From Zhuqueibacter pondensis (GTDB lineage: Bacteria; Zhuqueibacterota; Zhuqueibacteria; Zhuqueibacterales; Zhuqueibacteraceae): 64,000 bases of DNA. Shown piece after piece: positions 51,355-60,747 of the stretch. How positions within the stretch are numbered: position 1 is the first letter of the stretch; each line of letters opens with the position of its first letter. The notes beneath the pieces are model-generated. The model ran no database searches, had not been told where the DNA came from, and saw nothing but the letters and a program-made list of their open reading frames with translations. The stretch covers positions 1 through 64,000 of the forward strand of contig JAPDQK010000003.1 in assembly GCA_034505955.1 (NCBI GenBank). Direction: 5' to 3'. Made by a program: the position numbers and the translations under genes.

Positions 51355-54300
51355 TTATTTCAAGACCATGAGCTTCCTGGTCAAGCTTTGGCCGGCAAAA
51401 TTCAAACGATAGTAATAAAGGCCGGAAGGCAAGGCCGAGGCGTCAAGCTGAACTTCGTGCCGTCCAGCGGCTTTCTGCGCATTGAGAAGGGTCATGACTT
51501 CTCGGCCCAGGAAATCATAAATCACAAGTTGTACCAATCCCGCTGCCGGCAGATCGAAAGCAATCTTGGTGATCGGGTTAAACGGATTGGGATAATTTTG
51601 GTACAACGCGAATTGTTCGAGCAGCGCTTGACGGCGCTCGGCGACACCGACCGGCTCGGTGGATTTTTTCACCAACCGGAGATTATCCAAAAATATCTTT
51701 CCGCGAACCGCAGCGCCCTTCGTATGGGTCAATTGAAAACTGTCAAACCGCAAGGAGGGCCCATTCAAAACGCCATCGCCGATCCATTGCCCGACGCTGT
51801 TGGGATCGCTGAGCTTCCATTCCACCAATCGCCAGCCGTACCAGTCGAGAGTGATCCACTTGGAGACTTCATGAAAGGCGGCTTGATCTTTTGTACTGTC
51901 ATCCACACAAAAACGGAATTGATTATTGCTGCCATCACCAAAGACATAGCATTGAAGCGTATAATTGGTGGTAAACAGAACCTCGCGCGGCGGCCCAGTG
52001 TACAAATATTCGCGAATCAAAAAAGCCGATTGGGTCTCGTCCCATTCGTAGCTCAAGAATGGCGTCCTCCTTTGCACGCCCGGTACGACCGGCAGGAAAG
52101 CCTCCGCCGAGGTGCCAAAAATCGTATTGGGCACGACAATGCCAACCGTCGAGCCGCTCGCGCTCGGCTGCCACCAATTGCCAACGGTGAGAAAATTGTC
52201 GATAAGGATGGTTTCGACGTAACGCTGCGCTGAGGTTTTAAAAGCGATATTCAATTCGGTCGCCATCCGATTGCCCAACGTATCCGTAATCTCACCGGTC
52301 AAAAGCAAAGTATAATCCGTGGCCGATTTGAGTGGCGTCAGCGGTTGCACGCTGAGCACCGTTTTGTTGTTAACCGTGGTGAGCCCAAAATTAAACGAAA
52401 TATCCGTACCACCTTCCTTTAAAAACACAGTGTTTTTATTGACCGTGGCCGGCTTGACGATCTCGTCGAAAACAATGGTCATCACTTCGTCCACATCGAA
52501 ATCATCGACTGGGAAACGAAAATCAGGACGGCTCGCCCAAATGATGGGGCCGGTCACGTCTTGCGCCAGCGTGCGGAAATGCAAGACAAAGGCATCGCCA
52601 CCACTACCGTCGCCATTGCCGTCGAGCGGCTTGCCGTTGATGTCGGTTGCAGTTGGAGCGATGGTCAAAGTATAATCGGTGGCGAAGGCAAAGCTGCCGT
52701 CAGTGATAATCGTCAGAGTTTTATGGTCACTTGACCAGATGCGTTGGCTGATCTTGACGGGAGGGATAAAAGACAAGGCTCCATCCAAGGAGCTCGTTTG
52801 CATGGTCTTGGAGAATGTCACCACCACGGAGCTGTTGACGGGTATGGTATCTCCTTCCGCCGGGCTGGTGGCAATGACGACCGGCGCAAAGGAAGGAATC
52901 GAGTCGGTTGGCAACGCATTCGAGATCGCCGATTCCTTCCAAAAGCGATCAAGCGCTGTGGCGAAATAGTAGTAAGTGCCATTGAAATCCTGCGTGCCGG
53001 TGAAAATGTCGTTGAACGTGTAACTGCTCTTGCCAAAATGAATATCAACAATCTCATCCGCATTGACATCGAAATGAGCATCCGGTGAGCGATAGATCGC
53101 ATATCGTTGATTATCACTTGCCGAGGCAGGTGGTGTGACGGTGATGGCATAGTTCAACGGATTGATTTTAGTCAACGTGATCGCCGGCGCCTCCGGGGGA
53201 TTTCCTGGCGTGCCTGGAATCGACCGGACTTTGGTTTTGCGCTGAAAGAATGTTGCTTTGGCTTCCTCCCAATATTTCTGATCGCGCCAGGAGCCGTAGC
53301 TGAAAAATTGGAAGCCGTCCGCCCATGGCACCGTCCGCACGCTTTGCACGATTTGCGGATGGCGGTTCCAGATTCTATTCTCGGCCAAGGTATAAGACGG
53401 CGGGCCTACCGTGAACAATCGCCCGGCTTGAATTCCCGGTTGAATATATTGCCCCCAACATTCGGGACAGCCGCCAACGAGTAAGCTATAAAACTCCGGG
53501 CCAGTAGTCCAATGATAGTGCATGCCGGCGATTTGTTCGATATAACCCTGGTTGAGCCAGAGTGCAGCGTCTTGATAGACGACGTCGTAACCGTTCCAGC
53601 CTCCCCAATTGTACCTTCCCAAGGCGGCGACGGAGAGACGCACCCACGGTTTCACCGCCTGAATGGAATCGTGGAGCGTGCGCACGAATTCTGTCACCGA
53701 CCAACGCCACCAGTCTTCCCAAGTGGCAAATCCGGCAGGGACGCCGCTGAGATAGGGATGTTCAATATCGTATAAATAACGGCCGCCAGGATTATTGAGC
53801 AGCTCGTTGATCTGGGCGTCGCTGATTGGCCCTTCCGAGAATCGAGGCTCTTGATCTGATTTCGCAAGTTGCGTTGTGCTGGTTTCTTCGTTCCACCGTA
53901 CGTAATCCAAATGCAGGCCGTCGATATCGTACTTCCGTACGATTTCCATGGCGACCTGGACGAGATACGCCCGCACGGCCGGCAAACCCGGGGAAAGCGC
54001 ACGGCGTCCGGTCATGGGATTGCCGTCACGATCACGACAAATCCACTCGGGATGAGTTGCAGCCGGAGCGCCTGCGACGACATCTCCTGCTTCAAAGGTA
54101 TTGAACCATGCATGCAGCTCCAAACCGCGGGCGTGCGCTTCTTGAATCGCATAAGCCAAGTGATCATAGCCGGGATTTTTGTAACCAGCGTAATTTCCCC
54201 ACGGCTCAAAAGAGGATTGATAGTACGCCGTGCCGCCCTGCCGGGCCTGCCAGAGCACGGCGTTCATGTTCGCCTTTTTGTGGTCATCGAGGATCGTGCG

Positions 54301-54447
54301 AACCAGGGCCTGATTGGAGCTCGGGCTGGCGCTGGAGCTGATGTGCTCCCAGGTAATGACCCAGGTGGCGCGAAATTCTTCGTTGCCCTGGGCGAGCAGT
54401 ACTTGATTAAAGGCCCACATTAAGAAAAGCAATGCGAGACGTTTCAT
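51355..54447 (-). CDS. Large secreted GHL10 (DUF187) protein with Big_5-type domains and T9SS sorting domain
   Basis: 1030 residues. Signal peptide (LALLFLMWAFNQVLLAQ). The GHL10 barrel spans about 20-420 (FRATWVITWEHISSS, MNAVLWQARQGGTAYY, LHAWFNTFEAGDVV, DIDGLHLDYVRWNEE). Then an FN3-like part, two Big_5-type modules (IATSPAEGDTIPVNSSVVVT, VDEVMTIVFDEIVKPATVNK), a jelly-roll-like region with FDSFQLTHTKGAAVRGKIFL, and a type A sorting domain (YQNYPNPFNPITKIAF). It is paralogous to the 45782-48148 gene. Start at ATG 54447 after CAGGTG. Confidence 0.86.
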   Translation of the reverse strand: MKRLALLFLMWAFNQVLLAQGNEEFRATWVITWEHISSSASPSSNQALVRTILDDHKKANMNAVLWQARQGGTAYYQSSFEPWGNYAGYKNPGYDHLAYAIQEAHARGLELHAWFNTFEAGDVVAGAPAATHPEWICRDRDGNPMTGRRALSPGLPAVRAYLVQVAMEIVRKYDIDGLHLDYVRWNEETSTTQLAKSDQEPRFSEGPISDAQINELLNNPGGRYLYDIEHPYLSGVPAGFATWEDWWRWSVTEFVRTLHDSIQAVKPWVRLSVAALGRYNWGGWNGYDVVYQDAALWLNQGYIEQIAGMHYHWTTGPEFYSLLVGGCPECWGQYIQPGIQAGRLFTVGPPSYTLAENRIWNRHPQIVQSVRTVPWADGFQFFSYGSWRDQKYWEEAKATFFQRKTKVRSIPGTPGNPPEAPAITLTKINPLNYAITVTPPASASDNQRYAIYRSPDAHFDVNADEIVDIHFGKSSYTFNDIFTGTQDFNGTYYYFATALDRFWKESAISNALPTDSIPSFAPVVIATSPAEGDTIPVNSSVVVTFSKTMQTSSLDGALSFIPPVKISQRIWSSDHKTLTIITDGSFAFATDYTLTIAPTATDINGKPLDGNGDGSGGDAFVLHFRTLAQDVTGPIIWASRPDFRFPVDDFDVDEVMTIVFDEIVKPATVNKNTVFLKEGGTDISFNFGLTTVNNKTVLSVQPLTPLKSATDYTLLLTGEITDTLGNRMATELNIAFKTSAQRYVETILIDNFLTVGNWWQPSASGSTVGIVVPNTIFGTSAEAFLPVVPGVQRRTPFLSYEWDETQSAFLIREYLYTGPPREVLFTTNYTLQCYVFGDGSNNQFRFCVDDSTKDQAAFHEVSKWITLDWYGWRLVEWKLSDPNSVGQWIGDGVLNGPSLRFDSFQLTHTKGAAVRGKIFLDNLRLVKKSTEPVGVAERRQALLEQFALYQNYPNPFNPITKIAFDLPAAGLVQLVIYDFLGREVMTLLNAQKAAGRHEVQLDASALPSGLYYYRLNFAGQSLTRKLMVLK

Positions 54448-54508
54448 GTTTGCACCTGATCGCAAGGATAAGAAAAGAATTCCATATCGTTGCTTATGGT
54501 AGGTAGAG

Positions 54509-54778
54509 CTAAAGTCGGGCGATCAGTTTGTCATAATCCGTATGTGATCCGATCCAAAACCAAACGATCTCATCTTCATCAAGGGTCCCGACTGCACGAT
54601 AATCAATATTGATTCGAACCGAGTAGATCGGTTTCACTGGATGAATTTGCTTGAAGCGCAAGCTCGGATGATATGGATTCTGCATGAAAAGCCTGTACGC
54701 TTCTCTTGCTTGACGTCTCGTCTGCTCCGGCACCTGTTGGAGCAATTTACGGAAACGTTCTGTTGTATAGGATTTCAC
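54509..54778 (-). CDS. RelE/ParE-superfamily toxin
   Basis: 89 residues: FRKLLQQVPEQTRRQAREAY, LRFKQIHPVKPIYSVRINID, YRAVGTLDEDEIVWFWIGSH, DYDKLIARL. This is the RelE/HigB-like fold with the 'YSVRI..dYRa' and final 'hddYdkl' segments of ribosome-dependent mRNA interferases. The ATG overlaps the stop of the upstream antitoxin gene (ATGA). Confidence 0.8.
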   Translation of the reverse strand: MKSYTTERFRKLLQQVPEQTRRQAREAYRLFMQNPYHPSLRFKQIHPVKPIYSVRINIDYRAVGTLDEDEIVWFWIGSHTDYDKLIARL

Positions 54779-54993
54779 AGCGTCTCCGGATCAAGCTCGA
54801 GCGTTCGGCCAGCACGATGCTCAGCGAGCGCTTCATCAGCCAACTGTGCAAGTAAGTCCTCAGAATTGGCAAAGGCTTTTCTCCAGCGTAGCTCAGAAAG
54901 AAGTTCTGCAAGTATCCAGTTAGCTAATATATTCTGCTCCTGTTCGGGGAGTTTGGCAGCTTCTTCAAATGCTTTCGTTAAAAGTTGAGTCAT
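54775..54993 (-). CDS. Antitoxin partner of the RelE-like toxin
   Basis: 72 residues, helical and acidic (KAFEEAAKLPEQEQNILANW, LLAQLADEALAEHRAGRT, ELDPETL). The final 'GrT.eLdpe.l' is a recurring ending in antitoxins placed upstream of RelE-type toxins. It is coupled to the toxin gene by a 4-nt overlap. Confidence 0.75.
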   Translation of the reverse strand: MTQLLTKAFEEAAKLPEQEQNILANWILAELLSELRWRKAFANSEDLLAQLADEALAEHRAGRTLELDPETL

Positions 54994-55127
54994 TGCTCAT
55001 ACCTCATTATCTTTAAATTTGTAGTGGAATTGTCTTGGTTGATTCTACTCTATCAAATTACAAATTGTTCATGCCTCGTCTGCTTACTCTTTTTCATCAC
55101 TAAGCGTGATGCACTTGAGGCCTTTGA

Positions 55128-55385
55128 TTAAGCCTCTATCTCGAGCTCTTCGATTCTGGATTGCACCTGACGAAGCTTTTTAATCCGCACATACACTACC
55201 GGCTGTCCCATTTCAGCCTGCTGCTGCGCCATGCGGTGGCTCCATTCATTGAAAGCGTCGTCACCTTCCATTTCCATCACCACGAGTGCCCCATTCGGAA
55301 TGGCCTCGGCAAACTCAGGATTTTGGATGATGTAGCGGTCAAATTCCGTGACCAGTTGCACGTTTTTTTGTTCGAAGATATTCAT
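55128..55385 (-). CDS. DUF5647-like small protein
   Basis: 85 residues. NIFEQKNVQLVTEFDRYIIQ, NPEFAEAIPNGALVVMEMEG and FNEWSHRMAQQQAEMGQPVV match my recollection of DUF5647, a family often found near toxin-antitoxin genes. Function unknown. In-frame codons extend to 55439, but ATG 55385 gives the family-like start. No toxin lies beside it. Confidence 0.55.
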   Translation of the reverse strand: MNIFEQKNVQLVTEFDRYIIQNPEFAEAIPNGALVVMEMEGDDAFNEWSHRMAQQQAEMGQPVVYVRIKKLRQVQSRIEELEIEA

Positions 55386-55439
55386 GGGAATAGCCCATGT
55401 CGGGTTCGACATCCGATTATGATAACAATGAATGTACAT

Positions 55440-55677
55440 AGTGACGCCTTCAGGCGTTCAACTTTTGTCGGGCGCCCGACGCCTAAAGGCGCAACTACGA
55501 ACTTATTTTCATAAGAAATTAGTTAAAATAAATGACGCATTCAAGTCATTTTTAAAGCCAAAAACACAACAGGGCATCCGAGCATTGACTCTCTCAGATG
55601 CCCTGCAAAACAAATTTACCAGACAATTGACTGAGTGTTAAGTACGCGAGCGTGCCTGAAGACACGACTACGAACGA
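55440..55677. repeat. Intergenic short palindromic repeats
   Basis: ACGCCTTCAGGCGT-type (about 55443) and GACGCCTAAAGGCGC-type palindromes, each followed by AACTACGAAC, occur at 55440-55505; a related GCCTGAAGACACGACTACGAAC lies at about 55653-55674. These look like copies of one dispersed element. No gene is seen. Confidence 0.5.
55571..55604 (-). terminator. Probable terminator after the T9SS propeller gene
   Basis: AGGGCATC and GATGCCCT arms plus an inner GAG/CTC pairing form a hairpin about 75 bp beyond the stop of the 55678-56991 gene; the minus-strand tail (GTTGTGTTTTTG) is only moderately T-rich. Confidence 0.45.
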
Positions 55678-56991
55678 TCACTTCATGACCGTCATCTTCT
55701 TGGCCAGCCGCACGCCGTTGGATCTCAATTCATAAATATAAGTTCCGGACGGCAGCCGCGCGGCGTCGAACATGACTTTGTGCTCGCCAGCCAGTAGATT
55801 CTCGTTGACCAAAGTGGCCACTTCGGCGCCGAGTACGTTGTAAACTTTCACCGTTGTCAGGCCGGCCTTGCCAATGGAGAACCGAATCTCAGTAACCGGG
55901 TTGAACGGGTTGGGATAGTTCTGCGATAGTGCGTAACCCTCGGCCACGACCGGATTTCTTTCCTCAACCTTGACCGGCTTGCGGACAAACATCTCGACGG
56001 ACGGATCCGTGCCGTTGAAGCAGCCGACGTATACCGTATCACCACCAACGCTGAAATCGATGGCTCTGGGTCGCATTTCAACCCCAGGAGTCTTTTGATA
56101 CCACAGGAGGCTATCCACAACTTGACCGGTGGCGGGATTGTAGGCATACCAACCATTCGTTCTCCAGTAGGTTTTGACGCCAGGAAACATGTTCGCCGGA
56201 GTCAGCGGGCTTCCCGCACTCGCCCACAAATAGCCAGTCTTCTTATTCCAAGCCATGGATTCACAGGCGAATCCTTTGAGAATGGTATCAGGGACGACGC
56301 CGAATGGCTCAAATTCACTGGCACGCTTGTAAACGTAGATGGCATTGAGGGTATATGGCGCCCAATACACTGTGTTCCCGTCTTTGGATACCTCCAAGGT
56401 TCTGGAATATCCTCTTGAGGTGTCTACCACATTGCCAAGGAGGTTGAAATCTTTGTCCAGAATTTGGATCGGATTGCCGGGAAGCACCTTGCCACAATAG
56501 ACATCGCCCACAGCACTCACGGCTACCGCAGTGAGAGTTGCATTCGGTTGCGGCTGAGCTTTGGCCATGCCCTGGCCGGTTTTATAGTTGATCCGGTAGA
56601 CAACATCAAAAACCGAAACCAGAATGTTCCCCTCGTGGTCAGCTCGCATGCCACGACTGCTATTATAGAGGGTATCGGTTTTGCCACCTATCGTTACCGT
56701 CTTGATAGGCGAAAATGGGGCAGGCGTTCCATCCGGGTTAAAGACATAAACCACCCTGGTTGCTCTTTTCTTTCCCGAGGTCGCATCAACAATGCTGTCT
56801 GATGGGTTGTAAACATGAATCCAAACTTTACCTTCCGGGTCAACCGCAATGCCGTGACACCCCAGATATCCTGCAAAACTTTCATTGGGAAAGTACTTGA
56901 CGAATTCCCATTGCGATTTCAGCAATTGCGCATTGCTGGTGGCGCAAAACAGAATCATCAAGATGGCAACAACGGTAAAGAATCTTAACAT
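55678..56991 (-). CDS. Secreted NHL/SMP-30-like beta-propeller with T9SS sorting domain
   Basis: 437 residues. Signal peptide (FFTVVAILMILFCATSNAQ). Propeller blades include GIAVDPEGKVWIHVYNPSD, MRADHEGNILVSVFDVVYRI, VAVSAVGDVYCGKVLPGNP and LEVSKDGNTVYWAP. The last 85 residues are a type A sorting domain (SQNYPNPFNPVTEIRF, VKVYNVLGAEVATLV, LPSGTYIYELRS). It probably binds or exposes a ligand at the cell surface. AAAGGAGG is correctly spaced before the ATG. It lies 300 bp beyond the IPT/TIG lipoprotein gene on the same strand. Confidence 0.8.
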   Translation of the reverse strand: MLRFFTVVAILMILFCATSNAQLLKSQWEFVKYFPNESFAGYLGCHGIAVDPEGKVWIHVYNPSDSIVDATSGKKRATRVVYVFNPDGTPAPFSPIKTVTIGGKTDTLYNSSRGMRADHEGNILVSVFDVVYRINYKTGQGMAKAQPQPNATLTAVAVSAVGDVYCGKVLPGNPIQILDKDFNLLGNVVDTSRGYSRTLEVSKDGNTVYWAPYTLNAIYVYKRASEFEPFGVVPDTILKGFACESMAWNKKTGYLWASAGSPLTPANMFPGVKTYWRTNGWYAYNPATGQVVDSLLWYQKTPGVEMRPRAIDFSVGGDTVYVGCFNGTDPSVEMFVRKPVKVEERNPVVAEGYALSQNYPNPFNPVTEIRFSIGKAGLTTVKVYNVLGAEVATLVNENLLAGEHKVMFDAARLPSGTYIYELRSNGVRLAKKMTVMK

Positions 56992-57291
56992 GAGACCTCC
57001 TTTAAAATTGTTCTGTAAATGATTGGGTAAAGAAGTTGATAAATATACTACCTACACCTTTCCCCATAAATAACTATCCTCTAATTTCCCTCAACAATAC
57101 TGCCGAAAAAAGTTGAACGTCTCGTCATGACGTGCGAAGCCTACAGCCACAGACGAAGTAATCTCACCATCGTCAAAGCAGCGAATCAAAGATTGCTTCG
57201 CCGCGCTAAAGCACTGCTCGCAATGTCAATTTCAAGTTCTTCAACGACCTCGACATGCCTTGGGGTGGTTACTGAATAATTCCGAAACACA
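56992..57291. other. Gene-free stretch with dispersed repeat
   Basis: No gene is seen. 57110-57232 contains low-complexity repeats around CGAATCAAAGATTGCTTCG and CTGCTCGCAATGTCA, the 'gcaatgacg...cgaagcaatc' type of dispersed intergenic repeat also represented inside the MITE-like element. The 5' part holds the ribosome binding site of the propeller gene. Confidence 0.4.
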
Positions 57292-58521
57292 TTACTGCCG
57301 TCCGTAATAGGGTGCACCATTTTTCTTCGTATTGATTCTAAGGATCGTTTGCGGGGTGATCTTCCCGGCAGCGTCAGTGGTTTTCTCCCGCGTGAGGTAT
57401 AGCTCCGTACCTTTGCCCCAGGCAAACAACAAGGTTTTGGGTTGGAACAACCCCGGGTACAGCGGCTCGTAACTCTTGTCAGGATGAATCACAAAGATGG
57501 CTTCGGGCGCGTCGGTGCCGAGATACATGTCGCCGTCAGCCGCGAAGGTAATCGCGTAAATCGCCGGCCCGGCGGCAATCGCGGAAAAGTTGAAGTACTC
57601 TTCTTCAGCTCCCACTTCATCGGCCGAGATGATGGGCAATCGCCAAACCTTCTCCAAGCCGTCACGATTGCCGGCGAGATACACATATTCCGTGCCGCCA
57701 TCTTTGAAGACACGAACCGAGCGGACGTTGGCTTTAAAAGGAAACGATTTCACACTTTTGTCCGGTTTGACACGATAGATGAAATCATTGCTGCCGCCGG
57801 CCCAAATATTCTTGGCGGAGTCGAAATCCAAATCATAAATGGTGCCCAGGCCGGTGGAGACAAAAACTGCGGGTGGGCCGCCGCCAGCCGGAATTTGGAA
57901 AATGACGCGTTGGATTCTCGCGGCATAGAGCACGCCATTGGGCCCCATTTTTAGCGCCGAGTATTTCAATTCCGTGCCCTTCGGCGCATAGTCGCTGATC
58001 ACACCGGCCGGGGTGATTTTTTTGACGCCAACGCCAACGTTGTACGAGACCAATGAGGCATAAACGTTGCCCTCGGCATCGCAGGCGATGCCCCACGGCT
58101 CATCCGCAGCCACAAACTTCACCAACTCCGCCACCGCCGGTTCGAGCTTATATAACATGATGTTGCTAAAAAGCGCCACTTTGTGCACTGCAACTTTGAC
58201 TTTAATGGAATCGCCCACCAACACCGGCGCTTTGACTTTCAGTTGCGTGACAGAGGCCTCTAAAACTTGAGCCTGGAGGTTATTGAACCATACGAAATTT
58301 TCCTCTTTTTTCGCAGAGAAGTTCGAGCCCGTGATGGTTACGACGCTGACGCCAGCCAGAGCGCCATCAGTTGGTGAAATGCTGGTAATAACCGGAGCTG
58401 TACCTGTCGGTTCGTTGGGATTGTACAAGCTCGGCGGATAATCATTCCTGCAGCTGACGACAACTACAAGAATCAAACTCAGAAAGACCACCAATGGGGA
58501 TCTGATCAATATCTTACGCAT
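57292..58521 (-). CDS. Lipoprotein with IPT/TIG domain and NHL-like propeller
   Basis: 409 residues. A lipoprotein signal ends LILVVVVSCRND (lipobox VVSC, Cys24). Residues about 43-130 form an IPT/TIG immunoglobulin-like domain (PVITSISPTDGALAGVSVVT, ITGSNFSAKKEENFVWFNN). The rest is a propeller (PWGIACDAEGNVYASLV, YDLDFDSAKNIWAGGSNDFI, YAITFAADGDMYLGTDAPEA). It lies in the gene order receptor, FN3 protein, lipoprotein, which resembles SusCD-like or other TonB-receptor units with a surface lipoprotein partner; it is not SusD by sequence. Confidence 0.78.
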   Translation of the reverse strand: MRKILIRSPLVVFLSLILVVVVSCRNDYPPSLYNPNEPTGTAPVITSISPTDGALAGVSVVTITGSNFSAKKEENFVWFNNLQAQVLEASVTQLKVKAPVLVGDSIKVKVAVHKVALFSNIMLYKLEPAVAELVKFVAADEPWGIACDAEGNVYASLVSYNVGVGVKKITPAGVISDYAPKGTELKYSALKMGPNGVLYAARIQRVIFQIPAGGGPPAVFVSTGLGTIYDLDFDSAKNIWAGGSNDFIYRVKPDKSVKSFPFKANVRSVRVFKDGGTEYVYLAGNRDGLEKVWRLPIISADEVGAEEEYFNFSAIAAGPAIYAITFAADGDMYLGTDAPEAIFVIHPDKSYEPLYPGLFQPKTLLFAWGKGTELYLTREKTTDAAGKITPQTILRINTKKNGAPYYGRQ

Positions 58522-58544
58522 AACGGTCTCGCTATTTTCTTCAG

Positions 58545-60683
58545 TTAGCGAATGATGACGAATTTTCGTACTGCGGTTTCACCTTTTCTGTACAATAATC
58601 TTCCAGTATTCGAATCATAAAAATCTTTTGTTACCTCAAAATGGGCAATATACACCCCACTGACCACCACCTGCCGCGAGGAGGTGATCGAATTCCAGGC
58701 CTCATCGCCGGTGCCATTGGTGTGCTCGATGGTTTGAATCAAATCGCCGCGCTCGGTATAAATTTTGATTGTGCAATAAGCCGGGATGTCCAGAAACGTA
58801 ATTTTATCCGGCTCACCGGGATATTGCAAAAGACGGGATTTGATGCTATATGGGTTTGGCACAACCCGGATGCTGTCCAGGGCGGAGCCGGCTTTACGGC
58901 GCAAGTAGGCGGGCTCGGTGGCACGCGTATAAAACCTGTTGCTGTGCAAGGGCCCTCTGGGATTTGTTGCACCGGATTGATTCTTGCTGCCGTCGTTGAA
59001 GGCAACAATGTAATAATAATAAGAAAATCCGCGCACCGCTGAATAATCATCATATTGGGTCACCCCGCGCGGCAAGGTGGCAATTTCTTGATAGGTCGTG
59101 TCCGGTTTTCCAACGGCGCGGAAGATCTTGTAACCGGCAAAATCCGGCTCGCTTTCCGACTCGCTGGCTGACCAGGTCAACATGATGCGATCACCGCCGG
59201 ATTGGACGTTGAACATCATCGGCGGCCGAGGAGGCTGCGGGATGTTGTAACCCGAATCAAAATTGCGCTTGGCCCGGCCGAAGGTCAAAAGAATCGAATC
59301 CTTACCGGTGTAAACCCAGGCATTCTTGAATTCATTCTTGTCATTCGTCGTTCTTCCATCCGGCAGCTTGTAAGGCGCCCTTTCTTTGAGCCAGTCGCTG
59401 CCGATGGACTCACACAGTTGGCGGTTAATGCCGCTCACGCCTTCGGCTTCCACGATGCGAACACTTTCTCCGGGAGCCAGATCAAATGGCCCGTAACAAA
59501 TCCACAGGTTCGTGCCGCCGGCATCATTATGCACGGTAAACGGATCGACATTGGTCTTTTGATAGACTTCATCCATTCGATTCGTGCCGCCGAGACCCTG
59601 ATAAGGCTTTCCGGACAACATCTCATAGACTCTGATCATGTTGGGTTCATCTGACCGTTGCAGATTGCCTACACTGGGGTAGGTGTCGCCGGCGTGCCAA
59701 CCCAGAACCGCCGGTTGGTTGGGATCATCACTCTTGTCGGTGGCACTTTTATCGACATGCAGAATGGCAATTCCGGCGTGTTGCGGCGCGGCCAATCTGC
59801 CATTGCCTTTGACATTGGGGCCGCCAATATTATCGAAGCCGTTGAGCGTCGACTGGCCGGCCCAGCAAAAGCCGCAGCGCAGCCAATCGACAATGGGGTT
59901 CGCCTCGGTGATTTTATCCGAGGCATGAGCCGGATAATTTTCGCCGCGTTTGGTCACCCAGGTATGCTTACCCCAGGATTGTCCGTCACCAATGTAAGAG
60001 GCACCATCACGGCTCACACTGTAACGAACTCCCCAACCGATGCGCACGCCCTTTAATGGCGCTTTTAGCTCAATCTCGCTGTCATAATCGACGTTGCCGG
60101 TGTTCGTAAAGGTGTACTCGAAGATAAAGTAATTATCATGGTATTGCTGGCTGAAAGCCAAAACGCGGCGCGTCATGGTCAGGCCGAGGGAGGTGTTCAC
60201 CACATTGTTGACGATCCGATCCGGGATTTGATCGGGATCGAGGGCATCGATTTCACCACTATAAAGCGCGGTCAGATAATTGCCATCGACATAGACTCGG
60301 GGCAGCTCAAATTTCGCCGTTTGTTTGAGCTCCATGGGAAAAAGAGAAATATCGACCCAGTCCTTGGAAAGGTAAAGCGCATAAGCCTGCCATTTTTCGC
60401 CTTTGGGATCGGTGAAATCCTGGGCGGCGATCCAGGCGCGGCGAATGACGGCATTGTCCTGATATGGATAATCTGCCGGCCAGATCAAGCCTTCATAGTA
60501 AACATTGTTCCAGGCCCGCTCGGAGCCATAGGCCGAGACATGATTCTGTAAAGAGCCGATGCGAATGTATCGTCTTTCCGTCCCAGCCACCTGCGCCGAG
60601 GCAGAGGACAAGAGGCCGCTCAATGTCATCAGGAAGATTATCATCACAAGGAGCGAGGCTCCATTATCGATCTTTCGATTCAT
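58545..60683 (-). CDS. Large secreted protein of the TonB-receptor operon
   Basis: 712 residues with signal peptide (LLVMIIFLMTLSGLLSSASA). The N-terminal 450 residues (ERRYIRIGSLQNHVSAYGSE, VIRRAWIAAQDFTD, YFIFEYTFTNTGNVDYDSEI) are of a type frequent in FCB genomes next to TonB receptors, without a known function. An FN3-like module follows (MLTWSASESESEPDFAGYKI), and the end (IRVVPNPYSIKSRLLQ, CTIKIYTERGDLI, VSGVYIAHFEV) resembles a sorting-type domain without the exact NPFNP motif. ATG 60683 lies 9 nt after GGAG. Gaps to its neighbours are 23 and 64 bp. Confidence 0.68.
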   Translation of the reverse strand: MNRKIDNGASLLVMIIFLMTLSGLLSSASAQVAGTERRYIRIGSLQNHVSAYGSERAWNNVYYEGLIWPADYPYQDNAVIRRAWIAAQDFTDPKGEKWQAYALYLSKDWVDISLFPMELKQTAKFELPRVYVDGNYLTALYSGEIDALDPDQIPDRIVNNVVNTSLGLTMTRRVLAFSQQYHDNYFIFEYTFTNTGNVDYDSEIELKAPLKGVRIGWGVRYSVSRDGASYIGDGQSWGKHTWVTKRGENYPAHASDKITEANPIVDWLRCGFCWAGQSTLNGFDNIGGPNVKGNGRLAAPQHAGIAILHVDKSATDKSDDPNQPAVLGWHAGDTYPSVGNLQRSDEPNMIRVYEMLSGKPYQGLGGTNRMDEVYQKTNVDPFTVHNDAGGTNLWICYGPFDLAPGESVRIVEAEGVSGINRQLCESIGSDWLKERAPYKLPDGRTTNDKNEFKNAWVYTGKDSILLTFGRAKRNFDSGYNIPQPPRPPMMFNVQSGGDRIMLTWSASESESEPDFAGYKIFRAVGKPDTTYQEIATLPRGVTQYDDYSAVRGFSYYYYIVAFNDGSKNQSGATNPRGPLHSNRFYTRATEPAYLRRKAGSALDSIRVVPNPYSIKSRLLQYPGEPDKITFLDIPAYCTIKIYTERGDLIQTIEHTNGTGDEAWNSITSSRQVVVSGVYIAHFEVTKDFYDSNTGRLLYRKGETAVRKFVIIR

Positions 60684-60747
60684 CAATCACGCTCCGATTT
60701 AGCTAAAAAATAAAAAACTTATGGCAAAACGATTTTGGGCAAAACTA

